A stretch of 64,000 nucleotides of DNA from Anaerolineae bacterium (GTDB lineage: Bacteria; Chloroflexota; Anaerolineae; Aggregatilineales; Phototrophicaceae). Each line of letters starts with the position of its first letter. Within the stretch, counting starts at the first letter, position 1. Under the pieces are notes generated by a model. The model saw only the letters and a program-made list of their open reading frames with translations. It did no database searches and was not told where the DNA came from. Of this stretch, positions 34,142-42,915 are shown piece by piece. A program made the position numbers and the translations under genes. The stretch spans positions 372,001-436,000 of the forward strand of contig JAJEBY010000003.1 in assembly GCA_022822305.1 (NCBI GenBank), read 5' to 3'.

Positions 34142-36649
34142 TCAAGCATTTACCCGGAAACGCGCGATTTCCAGTTCGCGCTGAAACGCTTGTCCCGTTG
34201 ACACGACCACGCCCGGCTGGCTCTGCTTGGTCTCATAGTCGTATACGATCAGCCGCACCGAGTAGCGACCGCGCTGGAAACCATCGACATCGATAGTGTG
34301 CATCGAAAGCGGATCGGCGCCGATGACAAAGTCTCGCTGATAGGCTTTGATGCCCCCTTCATCAAAGGCCTGTATCGAATACGCGTAGCCGCCATCCAGC
34401 GGATTCGACCACCACAGGTACAGGCGAAGACGATCATTCTCAAATCTGGTCAGTCGTTCGGCCAATTCCAGACCGCTCTCATAACGCACGGATAGGGTGG
34501 CGTCGCTGTCGAATAGGGCGCAGGGATATTCCCGCTGTACGACGTATTGGTATGTGACATTGTTATCAGTGTCAATCCTTCCGCACGTCTTGTAACGCGC
34601 TTCGAAGAAGTCATAGAATCCTCGCAATTGCCACAACTCCGCCTCTGCTGCGTTGTGGACCAGCCAGATGATGCTGTTGTTTTCGGCGATGGCATCCAGC
34701 GACGTCAGCGCGGGATTCGAACTTTGGACAAGCAAGCCCTGCCCCGTATCCGGAGACACGATAACCAAGTCTTTCCAATCTTGGGCCAGCATACTCAAAT
34801 AGCGCGTGAGCTTGTCACTTGGCGCCTGCTCATGAAGACTCACGACCGACTCGTTGCTTCTCACCGTGATCGACGGTGATGTCAGGAAATCCCGCAAATG
34901 CGCGGCCGTGTCCTGGCCCGGCATATGATCAGGACAGCTAGCCCGCAGATCGGCCATACGAAAGATAGAGACGAATTCGTCTTGATAAGCGGCATCGGCA
35001 AAAGGGAAACTGTCGGCAACGGCGGCGGAATTCCACATCTTGTGGTGCATGATCACGTGCGTGAATCCATCGCGCTTCAAGGCGTCCAGAGCGTCCAGGT
35101 ATTCAGCCTGGTTGACGTGGTTGCAGGCAACGCTTTTGTCCGCCAGCCACGTACTCAGAATGCTGTTGGCGCGCATATAGTCGTAAGCCGAATCGGGCGT
35201 GCGGCCGGCAGTGCCTTCGGCGTGCGGATAACCGTTCAGTGTCTGATAGAAATCGTAGAGTTTGGCGTTCACGCGTCCCATCGGCGTGTTGATCAAGCGA
35301 ATGGCGTCCTGCTCAGCCTCCTGCGCCAGCCAGTTGATGAACGCCAGTTGGCGATCGGGAACAATAGTCGGACGCAACGAGGTGTAATACTCAAATGACA
35401 CTAACGCCACGAGCAATATGATGAGCGGCTGTCGCCAACGTTTGGCGACTGAATGCAACAGCGTCATCAACCCGTAACAGGAAAGCGCGGCGAGCGGCAG
35501 CAGGGTGACGCTATGAAAGAAATCCGGCGAATATACAGCGTTGAATACGGTCGGCAGCAACCTGTCCAGTAGCTCTTTAGGCAAGAGGATGTCGCTGAAT
35601 TCTTGACCATTGACCGTTAGAAACGAACCCAGGCGCAGCACCAAAAAAGGAATCATCAAGTAGAGCCAGAATAGCATTTTGCGCCGATAGCGCGACCGAT
35701 AGATGCCGTAAGCCGTGAGGAGGATTGGCACATATCCCAGGAACGAAGTATTCCAGCGCGCGCTCAATTCCAGCCCGAGCAGTTGGCGGAAAAACGGCGT
35801 CGTAACCGGGTGATTGAGATTGAAGAAGTAATAGATCAGATCAGTGTTGTATTCTCTTCCGTCCTGCTTGGCCAAGGCGCTCGCGAGTCCGCTGCCATCC
35901 TGGATCATGGGATAGGCGCGCAGCAAGCCGAACAATCCCGCGAATGCCAATACCAGAACGACGCGCCCCCAAAAGCCCGGCTGCCGCCAATAGCTGCTGG
36001 CGAAATACAAGATATAGAATCCGAGCGCCAAGACAAGACAGATATAGGTATAGATGCCGATGACGACCGTGATGCCTGTCAAGACGCCCGCCATTACCGC
36101 CAGCAGCGTTCGCTTTTCCAGAACCGCGCGGTGAAAGCAATAGAGCGACAGTGGAATGGTGGCAATTGTGGTTACGATTGGCTGGGAGGGACGAGCGATG
36201 ACATATATGCTGCAACCGAATATGACCGCGCCGAACAGGCTGATCCACTTGTGCCGCAACACGTACAGAAGATAGATATAGGCGGAGAGCGCGGTGAAAA
36301 ATATGATGAGCAAATAGGTCAGGTTGTAGGCGTTCGAGAGCGGCATGAAGGCTTTCAGAAAATTGAACGCCAGGATCTGCGGGTAGGTAGGCGTATCAAA
36401 GGCCAGCGAAACGCCATGAGGATAGAAAATTAGATCGGTGAAGAGCAGCTCGGCTTTCCCCGCCATGAGCAGCTCAAAATGCCAGGCATCCCAAAAGTTG
36501 ATCCAAACATCATAGACTCGGGTCGGCAGCCAGAAGGTCTCCGTGTCCAATACATAGCGGAAGGTGGGCCAGGTCATCAGGATGATGAGCAGCGGCGCGA
36601 TCATGATAAAGTGCAGGTGATTCCGCAGCGCCGTGACAATTCGCGACAT
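34142..36649 (-). CDS. GT-C-type polytopic membrane protein (probable glycosyltransferase)
   Basis: An 835-residue protein. Residues 1-430 hold about eleven membrane helices; the first extracytoplasmic loop carries Asp residues in VYDVWINFWDAWHF, a position where GT-C enzymes place catalytic acids. The C-terminal half (about 440-835) is soluble and extracytoplasmic, with a beta-rich end. The layout is like YfhO and other undecaprenyl-phosphate-sugar transferases. It would add sugars to envelope glycans or proteins outside the membrane. TTGCTA-16-TAGAAT at 36688-36715 on the minus strand can serve as its promoter. Assignment to a definite reaction is not possible. Confidence 0.75.
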   Translation of the reverse strand: MSRIVTALRNHLHFIMIAPLLIILMTWPTFRYVLDTETFWLPTRVYDVWINFWDAWHFELLMAGKAELLFTDLIFYPHGVSLAFDTPTYPQILAFNFLKAFMPLSNAYNLTYLLIIFFTALSAYIYLLYVLRHKWISLFGAVIFGCSIYVIARPSQPIVTTIATIPLSLYCFHRAVLEKRTLLAVMAGVLTGITVVIGIYTYICLVLALGFYILYFASSYWRQPGFWGRVVLVLAFAGLFGLLRAYPMIQDGSGLASALAKQDGREYNTDLIYYFFNLNHPVTTPFFRQLLGLELSARWNTSFLGYVPILLTAYGIYRSRYRRKMLFWLYLMIPFLVLRLGSFLTVNGQEFSDILLPKELLDRLLPTVFNAVYSPDFFHSVTLLPLAALSCYGLMTLLHSVAKRWRQPLIILLVALVSFEYYTSLRPTIVPDRQLAFINWLAQEAEQDAIRLINTPMGRVNAKLYDFYQTLNGYPHAEGTAGRTPDSAYDYMRANSILSTWLADKSVACNHVNQAEYLDALDALKRDGFTHVIMHHKMWNSAAVADSFPFADAAYQDEFVSIFRMADLRASCPDHMPGQDTAAHLRDFLTSPSITVRSNESVVSLHEQAPSDKLTRYLSMLAQDWKDLVIVSPDTGQGLLVQSSNPALTSLDAIAENNSIIWLVHNAAEAELWQLRGFYDFFEARYKTCGRIDTDNNVTYQYVVQREYPCALFDSDATLSVRYESGLELAERLTRFENDRLRLYLWWSNPLDGGYAYSIQAFDEGGIKAYQRDFVIGADPLSMHTIDVDGFQRGRYSVRLIVYDYETKQSQPGVVVSTGQAFQRELEIARFRVNA

Positions 36650-36687
36650 GATCTAACCAGGTACTCTTTCGGATTGACCTGACGACG

Positions 36688-36715
36688 ATTCTAGCTTAAG
36701 AACCTGATGTAGCAA
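36688..36715 (-). promoter_or_regulatory. Promoter-like element of the GT-C gene
   Basis: On the minus strand TTGCTA (36710-36715), a 16-base spacer and TAGAAT (36688-36693), about 40 bases before the start at 36649. Confidence 0.45.
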
Positions 36716-36783
36716 CAGATATTCGAGTCTGTCCCGAGCGAGGCACATGCGCAAGGATTCAGTGTACGGCGCTATGCGGTGAC

Positions 36784-37812
36784 TTACGCCAACCAGCGCG
36801 CGGCCGATTTGGAGAAATAACTGACGATCATATCGGCGCCGGCGCGCTTGATCGCGGTCAGGCTCTCCAACGCGGTCTCACGCTGATCAAGCCAACCGTT
36901 GCCGGCCGCGGCGCAGATCATGGAATATTCGCCACTGACTTGATAGGCGGCCAAGGGCAGGTTCGTGGTTTGCCGTAACTGGTTCAATATGTCGAGGCTG
37001 GATAAAGCCGGTTTGACCATCAGGATATCAGCGCCTTCGTCGATATCCAGCTCGGCCTCTTTGAGAGCTTCGCGGGCGTTGGCGGGATCCAGCTGATACT
37101 GATGACGATCGCCGAATTCAGGTGAACTCTCGGCGGCTTCGCGGAAGGGACCATAGAAGGCGCTGGCAAACTTCGTGGCGTAACTGAGCAGCGCCACATG
37201 CTCCAGGCCGTTGCCATCCAGAGCCCGGCGGATCGCGCTCACCATGCCGTCGATCATGCCCGAGGGCGCGATAATATCGGCGCCGGCTTCCGCATGCGTC
37301 ACCGAGGCGCGCCCCAACAGTTCAAGCGTCGGATCATTGAGCAGATAACCCAGCGGCAGCCGCGGATTGAAATGCCGGTTGTCCGGCGAATTGACGATGC
37401 CGCAATGACCGTGTTCGGTATATTCGCAGAAGCACATATCAGAAATGACGACCAAGTCCGGGGCGGCTTCTTTGATGACGCCTATCGCTCGCGGCACAAT
37501 GCCATCGGCGGAGAAATTCTCGCTGCCGCACCAATCCTTGTGCCGGGGAATGCCGAATAGAATCACGGCCGGAATGCCCAGGTCCGCGATCGCTTTGGCT
37601 TCGTCTTTTAGGTTGTCGACGCTGAATTGGAATTGCCCCGGCATTGAAGCGATCGGTCGCTTCTGGTCGTGACCGTAGCGCGCGAACAGGGGTTGGATCA
37701 AATCATCCGGCGTCAACTGCGTTTCGCGCACGAGCCGGCGTGAATTGGGCGAGAGCCTCAGGCGGCGCGGTCGACGACTCACCGTATGCGATTTGACCTG
37801 CGCTTTCAGCAT
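36784..37812 (-). CDS. hemB: Delta-aminolevulinic acid dehydratase (porphobilinogen synthase)
   Basis: A 342-residue enzyme that joins two aminolevulinate molecules to porphobilinogen in haem and cobalamin synthesis. Zinc-type active site Cys127, Cys129 and Cys137 are present in DMCFCEYTEHGHCG; the Schiff-base lysines are Lys214 (SYATKFASAFYGPFREA) and Lys267 (MVKPALSSLD). The open frame starts at TTG 37854 inside the upstream gene; ATG 37812 is the natural start. It follows the nitroreductase gene by 26 bases. No other hem gene is nearby. Confidence 0.95.
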   Translation of the reverse strand: MLKAQVKSHTVSRRPRRLRLSPNSRRLVRETQLTPDDLIQPLFARYGHDQKRPIASMPGQFQFSVDNLKDEAKAIADLGIPAVILFGIPRHKDWCGSENFSADGIVPRAIGVIKEAAPDLVVISDMCFCEYTEHGHCGIVNSPDNRHFNPRLPLGYLLNDPTLELLGRASVTHAEAGADIIAPSGMIDGMVSAIRRALDGNGLEHVALLSYATKFASAFYGPFREAAESSPEFGDRHQYQLDPANAREALKEAELDIDEGADILMVKPALSSLDILNQLRQTTNLPLAAYQVSGEYSMICAAAGNGWLDQRETALESLTAIKRAGADMIVSYFSKSAARWLA

Positions 37813-37838
37813 GAGATTCGGCCAGCGCTTGTCCGGCC

Positions 37839-38354
37839 CTACCAAGTCTCCCAATGGACCACATCGTCAAACATGCGGCGACCGCCGGCTTGCAGCGGTT
37901 TTGCCACGACCGCCGAATCCGCCGGATAACCGAAGGAGATCACCAGGCGGGTCTGCCAGCCGGCCGGAATGCCCAGCACCGCATTCGCGCGCTCTGGCTC
38001 ATATATCGTTCCCAGGCAAGAGCCGATCCCCATTTCAGTGGCGACCAACTGCATATAGGCGGCGCTCTGGCCGGAATCGAAAAAGTGCCAGAGCGTGCGT
38101 TCGTTTTCGGTGGGCACGACGATGACAACGCAGAGCGCGGCGCCGGCCACATGCCCCATGCCCGATCCCAGCCCCGCGACTTGCCGCAGCCGATCGCGCT
38201 CCTGAATAGCGATGAAATGCCAGGGCTGGCTGTTCTTGGAGCTTTGGGAGCGGCGGCCGGCATGCAGTATCCGCTCGATTTCTTCCGGCCGCAGCGCTTG
38301 ATCCACAAACTCTCGAATGGCGCGCTTGCTTTGTATCGCTTCCCAGACGTTCAT
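37839..38354 (-). CDS. Nitroreductase-family flavoprotein
   Basis: A 171-residue FMN enzyme. The N-terminal SKRAIREFVDQALRPEEIERILHAGRRSQSSKNSQPW pattern binds FMN phosphate (Arg and Ser residues), and the C-terminal VISFGYPAD and GRR segments complete the site. Family members reduce nitro or quinone compounds with NAD(P)H; some act in flavin or cobalamin chemistry. An AAAGGA site precedes ATG 38354. It is in the same direction as hemB and probably in one transcript. Confidence 0.9.
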   Translation of the reverse strand: MNVWEAIQSKRAIREFVDQALRPEEIERILHAGRRSQSSKNSQPWHFIAIQERDRLRQVAGLGSGMGHVAGAALCVVIVVPTENERTLWHFFDSGQSAAYMQLVATEMGIGSCLGTIYEPERANAVLGIPAGWQTRLVISFGYPADSAVVAKPLQAGGRRMFDDVVHWETW

Positions 38355-38381
38355 GCTAATCCTTTCTCGACGAGCGGGCGC

Positions 38382-38612
38382 TCAATCATCGGCGCTGGGC
38401 AAGACGGCCGTATCCGCGTTTTGCAGCTTGCCCCACGAGCGCATTTCGTTGCGCAGCAAATCGTTCAATTCCGCCTCATAGGCGATCTGCGCTTCCATAT
38501 CGGCTTCCATCGCAAACTCGATCATCACTTCGGTAACGGACTTCTTCACGGTGCGCTTGATGACCTCTTCCAATTCGCCAACCGTCAATTCCGTGATCCT
38601 GCGTTTATCCAT
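38382..38612 (-). CDS. Small acidic helical protein of unknown function
   Basis: A 76-residue protein with an amphipathic N-terminal helix (ITELTVGELEEVIKRTVKKSVTEVM) and an acidic second helix. The first part resembles the dimerisation segments of some antitoxins, but no toxin gene is adjacent. It stands 27 bases upstream of the nitroreductase gene in the same direction and may share its transcript. The ribosome binding site is weak (GAGCAGGT). I do not recognise a family. Confidence 0.45.
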   Translation of the reverse strand: MDKRRITELTVGELEEVIKRTVKKSVTEVMIEFAMEADMEAQIAYEAELNDLLRNEMRSWGKLQNADTAVLPSADD

Positions 38613-38968
38613 ACCTGCTCGGCAAGCAGACCAAAAATCAGTCAGATTGCCTCACTCCTTTCAGCTTAGTTGCTGTCGTACGCCTGAACCGCAACGGGTA
38701 CCAGCAATTGAGAACAAAGGAAGGCGTCGCTTGCGTGCCTGCAAAGTCCTCCTGCCTTCATTGTAGCGACTATTGTGGCAAGTTGCACCTGATTCGAGCG
38801 CGCATAGCCGCGCGCATTCGAGAAGAACCCTGCCCGCTGCACGCATCCGCATATACGCGTATGGCAAGCCGATGTCGCAAGATTTGTGCGGAATAGACAA
38901 AGCGCCGCGCGGCTGCAATCGCAAGGGATCAATGCGCTCACGAGGACTTGTGCATCCAGGAAGACTAT
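38613..38968. other. Gene-free stretch between divergent genes
   Basis: No convincing coding frame. TTGCTG and CAGCAA (38671-38708) enclose a possible hairpin and several imperfect GAAGGC/GCCTTC repeats follow. I see no identifiable RNA gene. Confidence 0.4.
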
Positions 38969-39739
38969 GTGAAACTCACAGCGTTTTCCGTCGCACCTGG
39001 CAGGCAGCGAATGTCAATCGTTTTGGCCGGCGTCATTTTGTTCTTCGGCAGCATCGTTCAAGGCGCGATCGGTTTTGCGCTGGGTATGATCGCGGTGCCG
39101 CTCTTGGTGGAAGCCGGTTTCAGCTTGTCGCAATCAATCGCCTTGACCACGCTCGCCATCGGCATTCAAGTGATATTCGGCGCCTGGAAGCTGCGCGCGG
39201 ACATTCCCTGGAGCGATGTCAAGCTGGCGGCCATCGTCCGATTCCTGACCGTGCCCATTGGCGTTCTGATCTTGCTATTGCTGGAAGATGTGAACAGCGC
39301 GGACGTCAAGCCATTGGTCGGCATCGGCGTACTCATCGGCGTCGGCATTCGCGCGCTGGCCCGGCGCGGCATAGGAAGCGACTTGCCGATTATGTTATCG
39401 ATTGGGATTTTCGCCCTCAGCGGCATACTGCAAGGTCTGGTGGCGATGGGCGGTCCGCCGCTGGTCTTGTGGATGACGGCGCGCGACTTCCCGGCTAGAC
39501 AAGCGCGGGCCTTCACAGTGACGTTATTTCTACTCAACGCGCCCCTGCAAGTCCTGCTGCTGCTGTTTCTGTCACGAACCATGAGCCCGGATGTGCTGCT
39601 TATCGCGCTGCTGCTCACGCCGCTGATCTATCTGGGCACGATTATCGGCCTGCGCATCGGCGATCAATTCAGCAAGCGGGCGCTGAATCACCTGGCGCTA
39701 GCGGTACTGGTGGCGATTGCCATCAATGCGATTATCTAA
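38969..39739 (+). CDS. TauE/SafE-family anion exporter
   Basis: A 256-residue protein with seven to eight helices. The two family motifs are visible: GSIVQGAIGFALGMIAVPLL in the first half and SGILQGLVAMGGPPLVLWM in the second, which form the pseudo-symmetric core. Members export sulfite, sulfoacetate or related organic anions. GTG 38969 follows AGGAAGA at good spacing; ATG 39011 is an alternative and would start right before helix 1. The next gene, a PLP decarboxylase, begins 16 bases downstream, so the exporter may remove its product or a related acid. Confidence 0.85.
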   Translation: MKLTAFSVAPGRQRMSIVLAGVILFFGSIVQGAIGFALGMIAVPLLVEAGFSLSQSIALTTLAIGIQVIFGAWKLRADIPWSDVKLAAIVRFLTVPIGVLILLLLEDVNSADVKPLVGIGVLIGVGIRALARRGIGSDLPIMLSIGIFALSGILQGLVAMGGPPLVLWMTARDFPARQARAFTVTLFLLNAPLQVLLLLFLSRTMSPDVLLIALLLTPLIYLGTIIGLRIGDQFSKRALNHLALAVLVAIAINAII

Positions 39740-39755
39740 ACGGGCGACGACAGCT

Positions 39756-41201
39756 ATGGATGAAGAAATCGGAAACGGTCACCTCGAGTTCAGCGCCGAT
39801 GAGATGCGGCTGATGGGCTATCGCGTCATTGACAGCTTGATCGAGTATTACCAGACGCGGGCCGATCGGCCGGTGGCGGAGCCGCTGGATTATCAGGCGC
39901 TTGACGGCATCTTGGCGGAGCCGCTGCCCCTCGCGGGCGAGGACTGGCGCGAAGTCCTGGAGCAGTTTCAGCGTCTGGTGGTCGATACCTCAAATCGCGT
40001 CGATCATCCGCGTTTCTACGCTTATATCCCCCTGGCCAACAACTTCGTCAGCGTGATGGCCGATGCCCTGGCCGCCGGCTACAACGTCTTCAACGCCGTT
40101 TGGCTGCAGGGACCGGGCGCTGCGCAAATTGAGCGACTGACGGTGGATTGGCTGCGACAGCTCTTCGGTTTTCCGGCGGAAACCGGCGGCAGCTTTGTCA
40201 GCGGTGGTTCGGTGGCGAATCTGACCGGGCTGGCGGTGGCGCGGCAGATCATGCTCGGCGGAGACATGCGCGACACAGTGCTCTATTGTTCGGATCAGAT
40301 CCATTTCGCCATTTCGCGCGGTCTGAAGGTGCTGGGATTCGCGCGCGAGCAGCTGCGGGTGATCAGCAGCGACGATTCGTATCAGCTCTCCCCCGAGTTG
40401 CTGCGGGAGTCAATCGCGGCGGACCGAGCGGCTGGCAAGCGGCCCTTCTGCATCATTGCAACGGCCGGCGCCACCAACACCGGCGCGGTCGACCCGTTGG
40501 ATGCGCTGGCGGATCTCTGCGAACAGGAGCGGATGTGGCTGCACGTCGATGGCGCCTACGGCGCGCCGGCGATGTTGACCGAGCGCGGCAAACGCCGCTT
40601 GAAGGGACTGGAGCGGGTCGATTCGCTGGCGCTGGATGCGCACAAATGGCTGTTTCAACCCATCGAGTGCGGCGTCGTGCTGGTGCGGGATCGGCATTGG
40701 CTAAGCCGAACGTTCAAAGAGACGCCGGAATACCTGAAGGATGTGGAGGGTGCGGGCGAAGAGATCAACTTCATGTACCAGGGTATACAATTGACGCGGC
40801 AGTTTCGCGCCTTGAAGCTGTGGATGAGTTTCAAGGTATTCGGCCTGGATGCCATCAGCAGCGCCATAGACGCCGGATTCGAGAATGCCGAACTGGCCGA
40901 GTCTCTGCTGCGTGATGCCGGCTGCTGGGAAATCGTCACGCCGGCCCAAATGGCGATCGTCACCTTTCGCTACCAACCAGCCGATGGAGACGAGGCCCTG
41001 GCGAATCGCGTGACGCACGATCTGGTCGGGCGGCTGCTAGAGCATGGATTCGCCTTCGCTTCGGGCACTCGATTGCGCGACAAGACCGTCATGCGAATCT
41101 GCGCCAACAACCCGCGCACGACGCCGGATGACCTCCGCAATACGATTGCCTTGATGGGCCGGCTGGCGGCGGATTTGGAAAGGCAGCAAAAGGAGACCTA
41201 G
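39756..41201 (+). CDS. PLP-dependent group II decarboxylase, copy 1
   Basis: A 481-residue enzyme of the aromatic-L-amino-acid / glutamate decarboxylase group. PLP Lys297 is in LDAHKWLFQP; the ring-stacking His in SDQIHFAISRG and the Asp in HVDGAYGA are present. The frame starts at 39717 inside the exporter gene; ATG 39756 avoids the overlap. It releases CO2 from an amino acid, possibly an aromatic one or cysteine sulfinate. A sulfite-type exporter immediately upstream makes the latter worth considering. The next gene is a paralogue. Confidence 0.9.
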   Translation: MDEEIGNGHLEFSADEMRLMGYRVIDSLIEYYQTRADRPVAEPLDYQALDGILAEPLPLAGEDWREVLEQFQRLVVDTSNRVDHPRFYAYIPLANNFVSVMADALAAGYNVFNAVWLQGPGAAQIERLTVDWLRQLFGFPAETGGSFVSGGSVANLTGLAVARQIMLGGDMRDTVLYCSDQIHFAISRGLKVLGFAREQLRVISSDDSYQLSPELLRESIAADRAAGKRPFCIIATAGATNTGAVDPLDALADLCEQERMWLHVDGAYGAPAMLTERGKRRLKGLERVDSLALDAHKWLFQPIECGVVLVRDRHWLSRTFKETPEYLKDVEGAGEEINFMYQGIQLTRQFRALKLWMSFKVFGLDAISSAIDAGFENAELAESLLRDAGCWEIVTPAQMAIVTFRYQPADGDEALANRVTHDLVGRLLEHGFAFASGTRLRDKTVMRICANNPRTTPDDLRNTIALMGRLAADLERQQKET

Positions 41202-41229
41202 CCCTACCATTTCAACACGCTTGCGGACT

Positions 41230-41257
41230 TTGAATATCTCAATCCAGGCGTTATATT
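41230..41257 (+). promoter_or_regulatory. Promoter of decarboxylase copy 2
   Basis: TTGAAT (41230-41235), a 16-base spacer and TATATT (41252-41257). It lies in the 130-base gap between the two decarboxylase genes, so copy 2 can be expressed on its own. Confidence 0.5.
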
Positions 41258-41331
41258 ACTAACTTAATAGTAGCGGTTGCGGCCAATGCTGAATTTGTCT
41301 TGAACGCAGTACGTGATCAAAAGGATCAGAC

Positions 41332-42804
41332 ATGCGCAACACGAACCCGCGAGATCAGATAAAGCTCGGCGCCGACGAAATGCGTGAGATGGGCTACCGC
41401 ATCATCGACATGCTGGTGGATTATACGGGGGCGCAAGCCCAGTTTCCGGTGACGCGAGCGCTGGATCATGCGACATTCGAGGAAATCCTGAGCGAGCCGA
41501 TTCCGGAGACAGGATCGACGTGGGAAGATGTCTTGGAACAGTTCGAGCGACATGTACTGACTACCATCGACCACCTGGATCATCCGCGATTCTTCGCCTA
41601 TATCCCTTCCCCCAGCAACTTCGTCGGCGTTATGGCGGATACGCTGGCTTCCGGCTATAACATCTTCAACTCCTTATACCCGCTCGGGACGGGCGCGGCC
41701 ATTGTCGAAAGGGCGACCATCGGTTGGCTGCGGAAGCTCTGTGGCATGCCGGAAGAAGCGAGCGGCTTGTTTGTCAGCGGCGGCGCAGTGGCGAATCTGA
41801 CCGGGTTGGCGGTGGCGCGGCAGATCCAGCTGAACGGCGATATGCGCGATGCCATCGTTTACTGCTCGGATCAGGCGCACTTCGTCATCTCCCGCGGGTT
41901 GCGGATCCTCGGTTTCGCGCCGGAACAACTGCGCGAAATCCAGACTGACGACGATTTCCGGCTTCCGCTGGCGGCTCTGGAAAGAGCGATAGCGGAGGAC
42001 AGAGCGGAGGGAAAACGTCCGTTTTGTGTTGCCGCGACCGCGGGCACGACCAACTGCGGAGCGGTGGATCCCCTGAATGACCTGGCGGATCTGTGTGAAC
42101 GGGAGGGCCTTTGGCTGCATGTTGATGGCGCTTATGGCGCGTCTGCCTGCTTGACCGAGCATAGAAAGATGGAGCTGGCTGGTATGGAGCGCGCGCATTC
42201 GCTGACCTGGGACGCGCACAAATGGATGTTCCAACCGGTCGAATGCAGCGCTCTTCTGGTGCGGGATCGACACTGGCTCAGCGCTACCTTCAAAGAGACG
42301 GCGCATTTTCTCACTGATGCCGAAGCGCACAGTAAAGAAGAGGTTGGCGAAGAGATGAACTTCATGTATCAAGGCATTCAATTGACGCGCAATTTTCGTG
42401 CCTTGAAATTCTGGATGAGCCTAAAAGTATTCGGCCTGGGCGCAGTGCGGCAAGCGGTTGAACGGGGATTTAAGCTGGCCGAATTGGCGGAATCGCTCTT
42501 ACGAGATTCGGGTCGCTGGGAGGTCGTCACGCCGGCGCAAATGGCGATTGTGACCTTCCGCTACAAGCCGACTGATGACGATGAAGCGCTGGCAAACCGT
42601 GTGACGGATGAGTTGAGCGGCGCCCTGGCCGAGAATGGATTCGCCTTCGCTTCGACTACCAAGCTGCGCGGGAAAACCGTCATGCGCCTGTGCACGACCA
42701 ATCCACGCACCACATCGTCCGACTTACGCCAAACCATTTTGCTCATGGACCGGCTGGCGGCAGATTTGGAGAGGCGGGCCAAAGACGCGCCGACACGCGA
42801 ATAA
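41332..42804 (+). CDS. PLP-dependent group II decarboxylase, copy 2
   Basis: A 490-residue paralogue of the preceding enzyme, collinear so that its PLP lysine is also residue 297 (TWDAHKWMFQP). The active-site blocks FVSGGAVANLTGLAVARQI, SDQAHF and HVDGAYGA are nearly unchanged. Differences cluster near SPSNFVGV and NSLYPLGTG, segments that line the substrate pocket (copy 1 has PLANNFVSV and NAVWLQGPG), and copy 2 has a short insert (EAHSKEEVG) before NFMYQG. The pair probably has split substrate ranges. AAAGGA precedes ATG 41332. Confidence 0.9.
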   Translation: MRNTNPRDQIKLGADEMREMGYRIIDMLVDYTGAQAQFPVTRALDHATFEEILSEPIPETGSTWEDVLEQFERHVLTTIDHLDHPRFFAYIPSPSNFVGVMADTLASGYNIFNSLYPLGTGAAIVERATIGWLRKLCGMPEEASGLFVSGGAVANLTGLAVARQIQLNGDMRDAIVYCSDQAHFVISRGLRILGFAPEQLREIQTDDDFRLPLAALERAIAEDRAEGKRPFCVAATAGTTNCGAVDPLNDLADLCEREGLWLHVDGAYGASACLTEHRKMELAGMERAHSLTWDAHKWMFQPVECSALLVRDRHWLSATFKETAHFLTDAEAHSKEEVGEEMNFMYQGIQLTRNFRALKFWMSLKVFGLGAVRQAVERGFKLAELAESLLRDSGRWEVVTPAQMAIVTFRYKPTDDDEALANRVTDELSGALAENGFAFASTTKLRGKTVMRLCTTNPRTTSSDLRQTILLMDRLAADLERRAKDAPTRE

Positions 42805-42915
42805 TCGCGCATCCCCCTATCATCATCGCAGACTGTACAGTCAATCCTGAGTTGCTAAAATACGCTCACGTAATGCCGTCTATTACTCACCCAAACTCGG
42901 ACTAGGACGAATTCT

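Noticed and set aside
38661..38941. Overlapping short minus-strand frames in the gap before the TauE gene
   Set aside because: Two frames cover the same bases, neither has a ribosome binding site or recognisable pattern.
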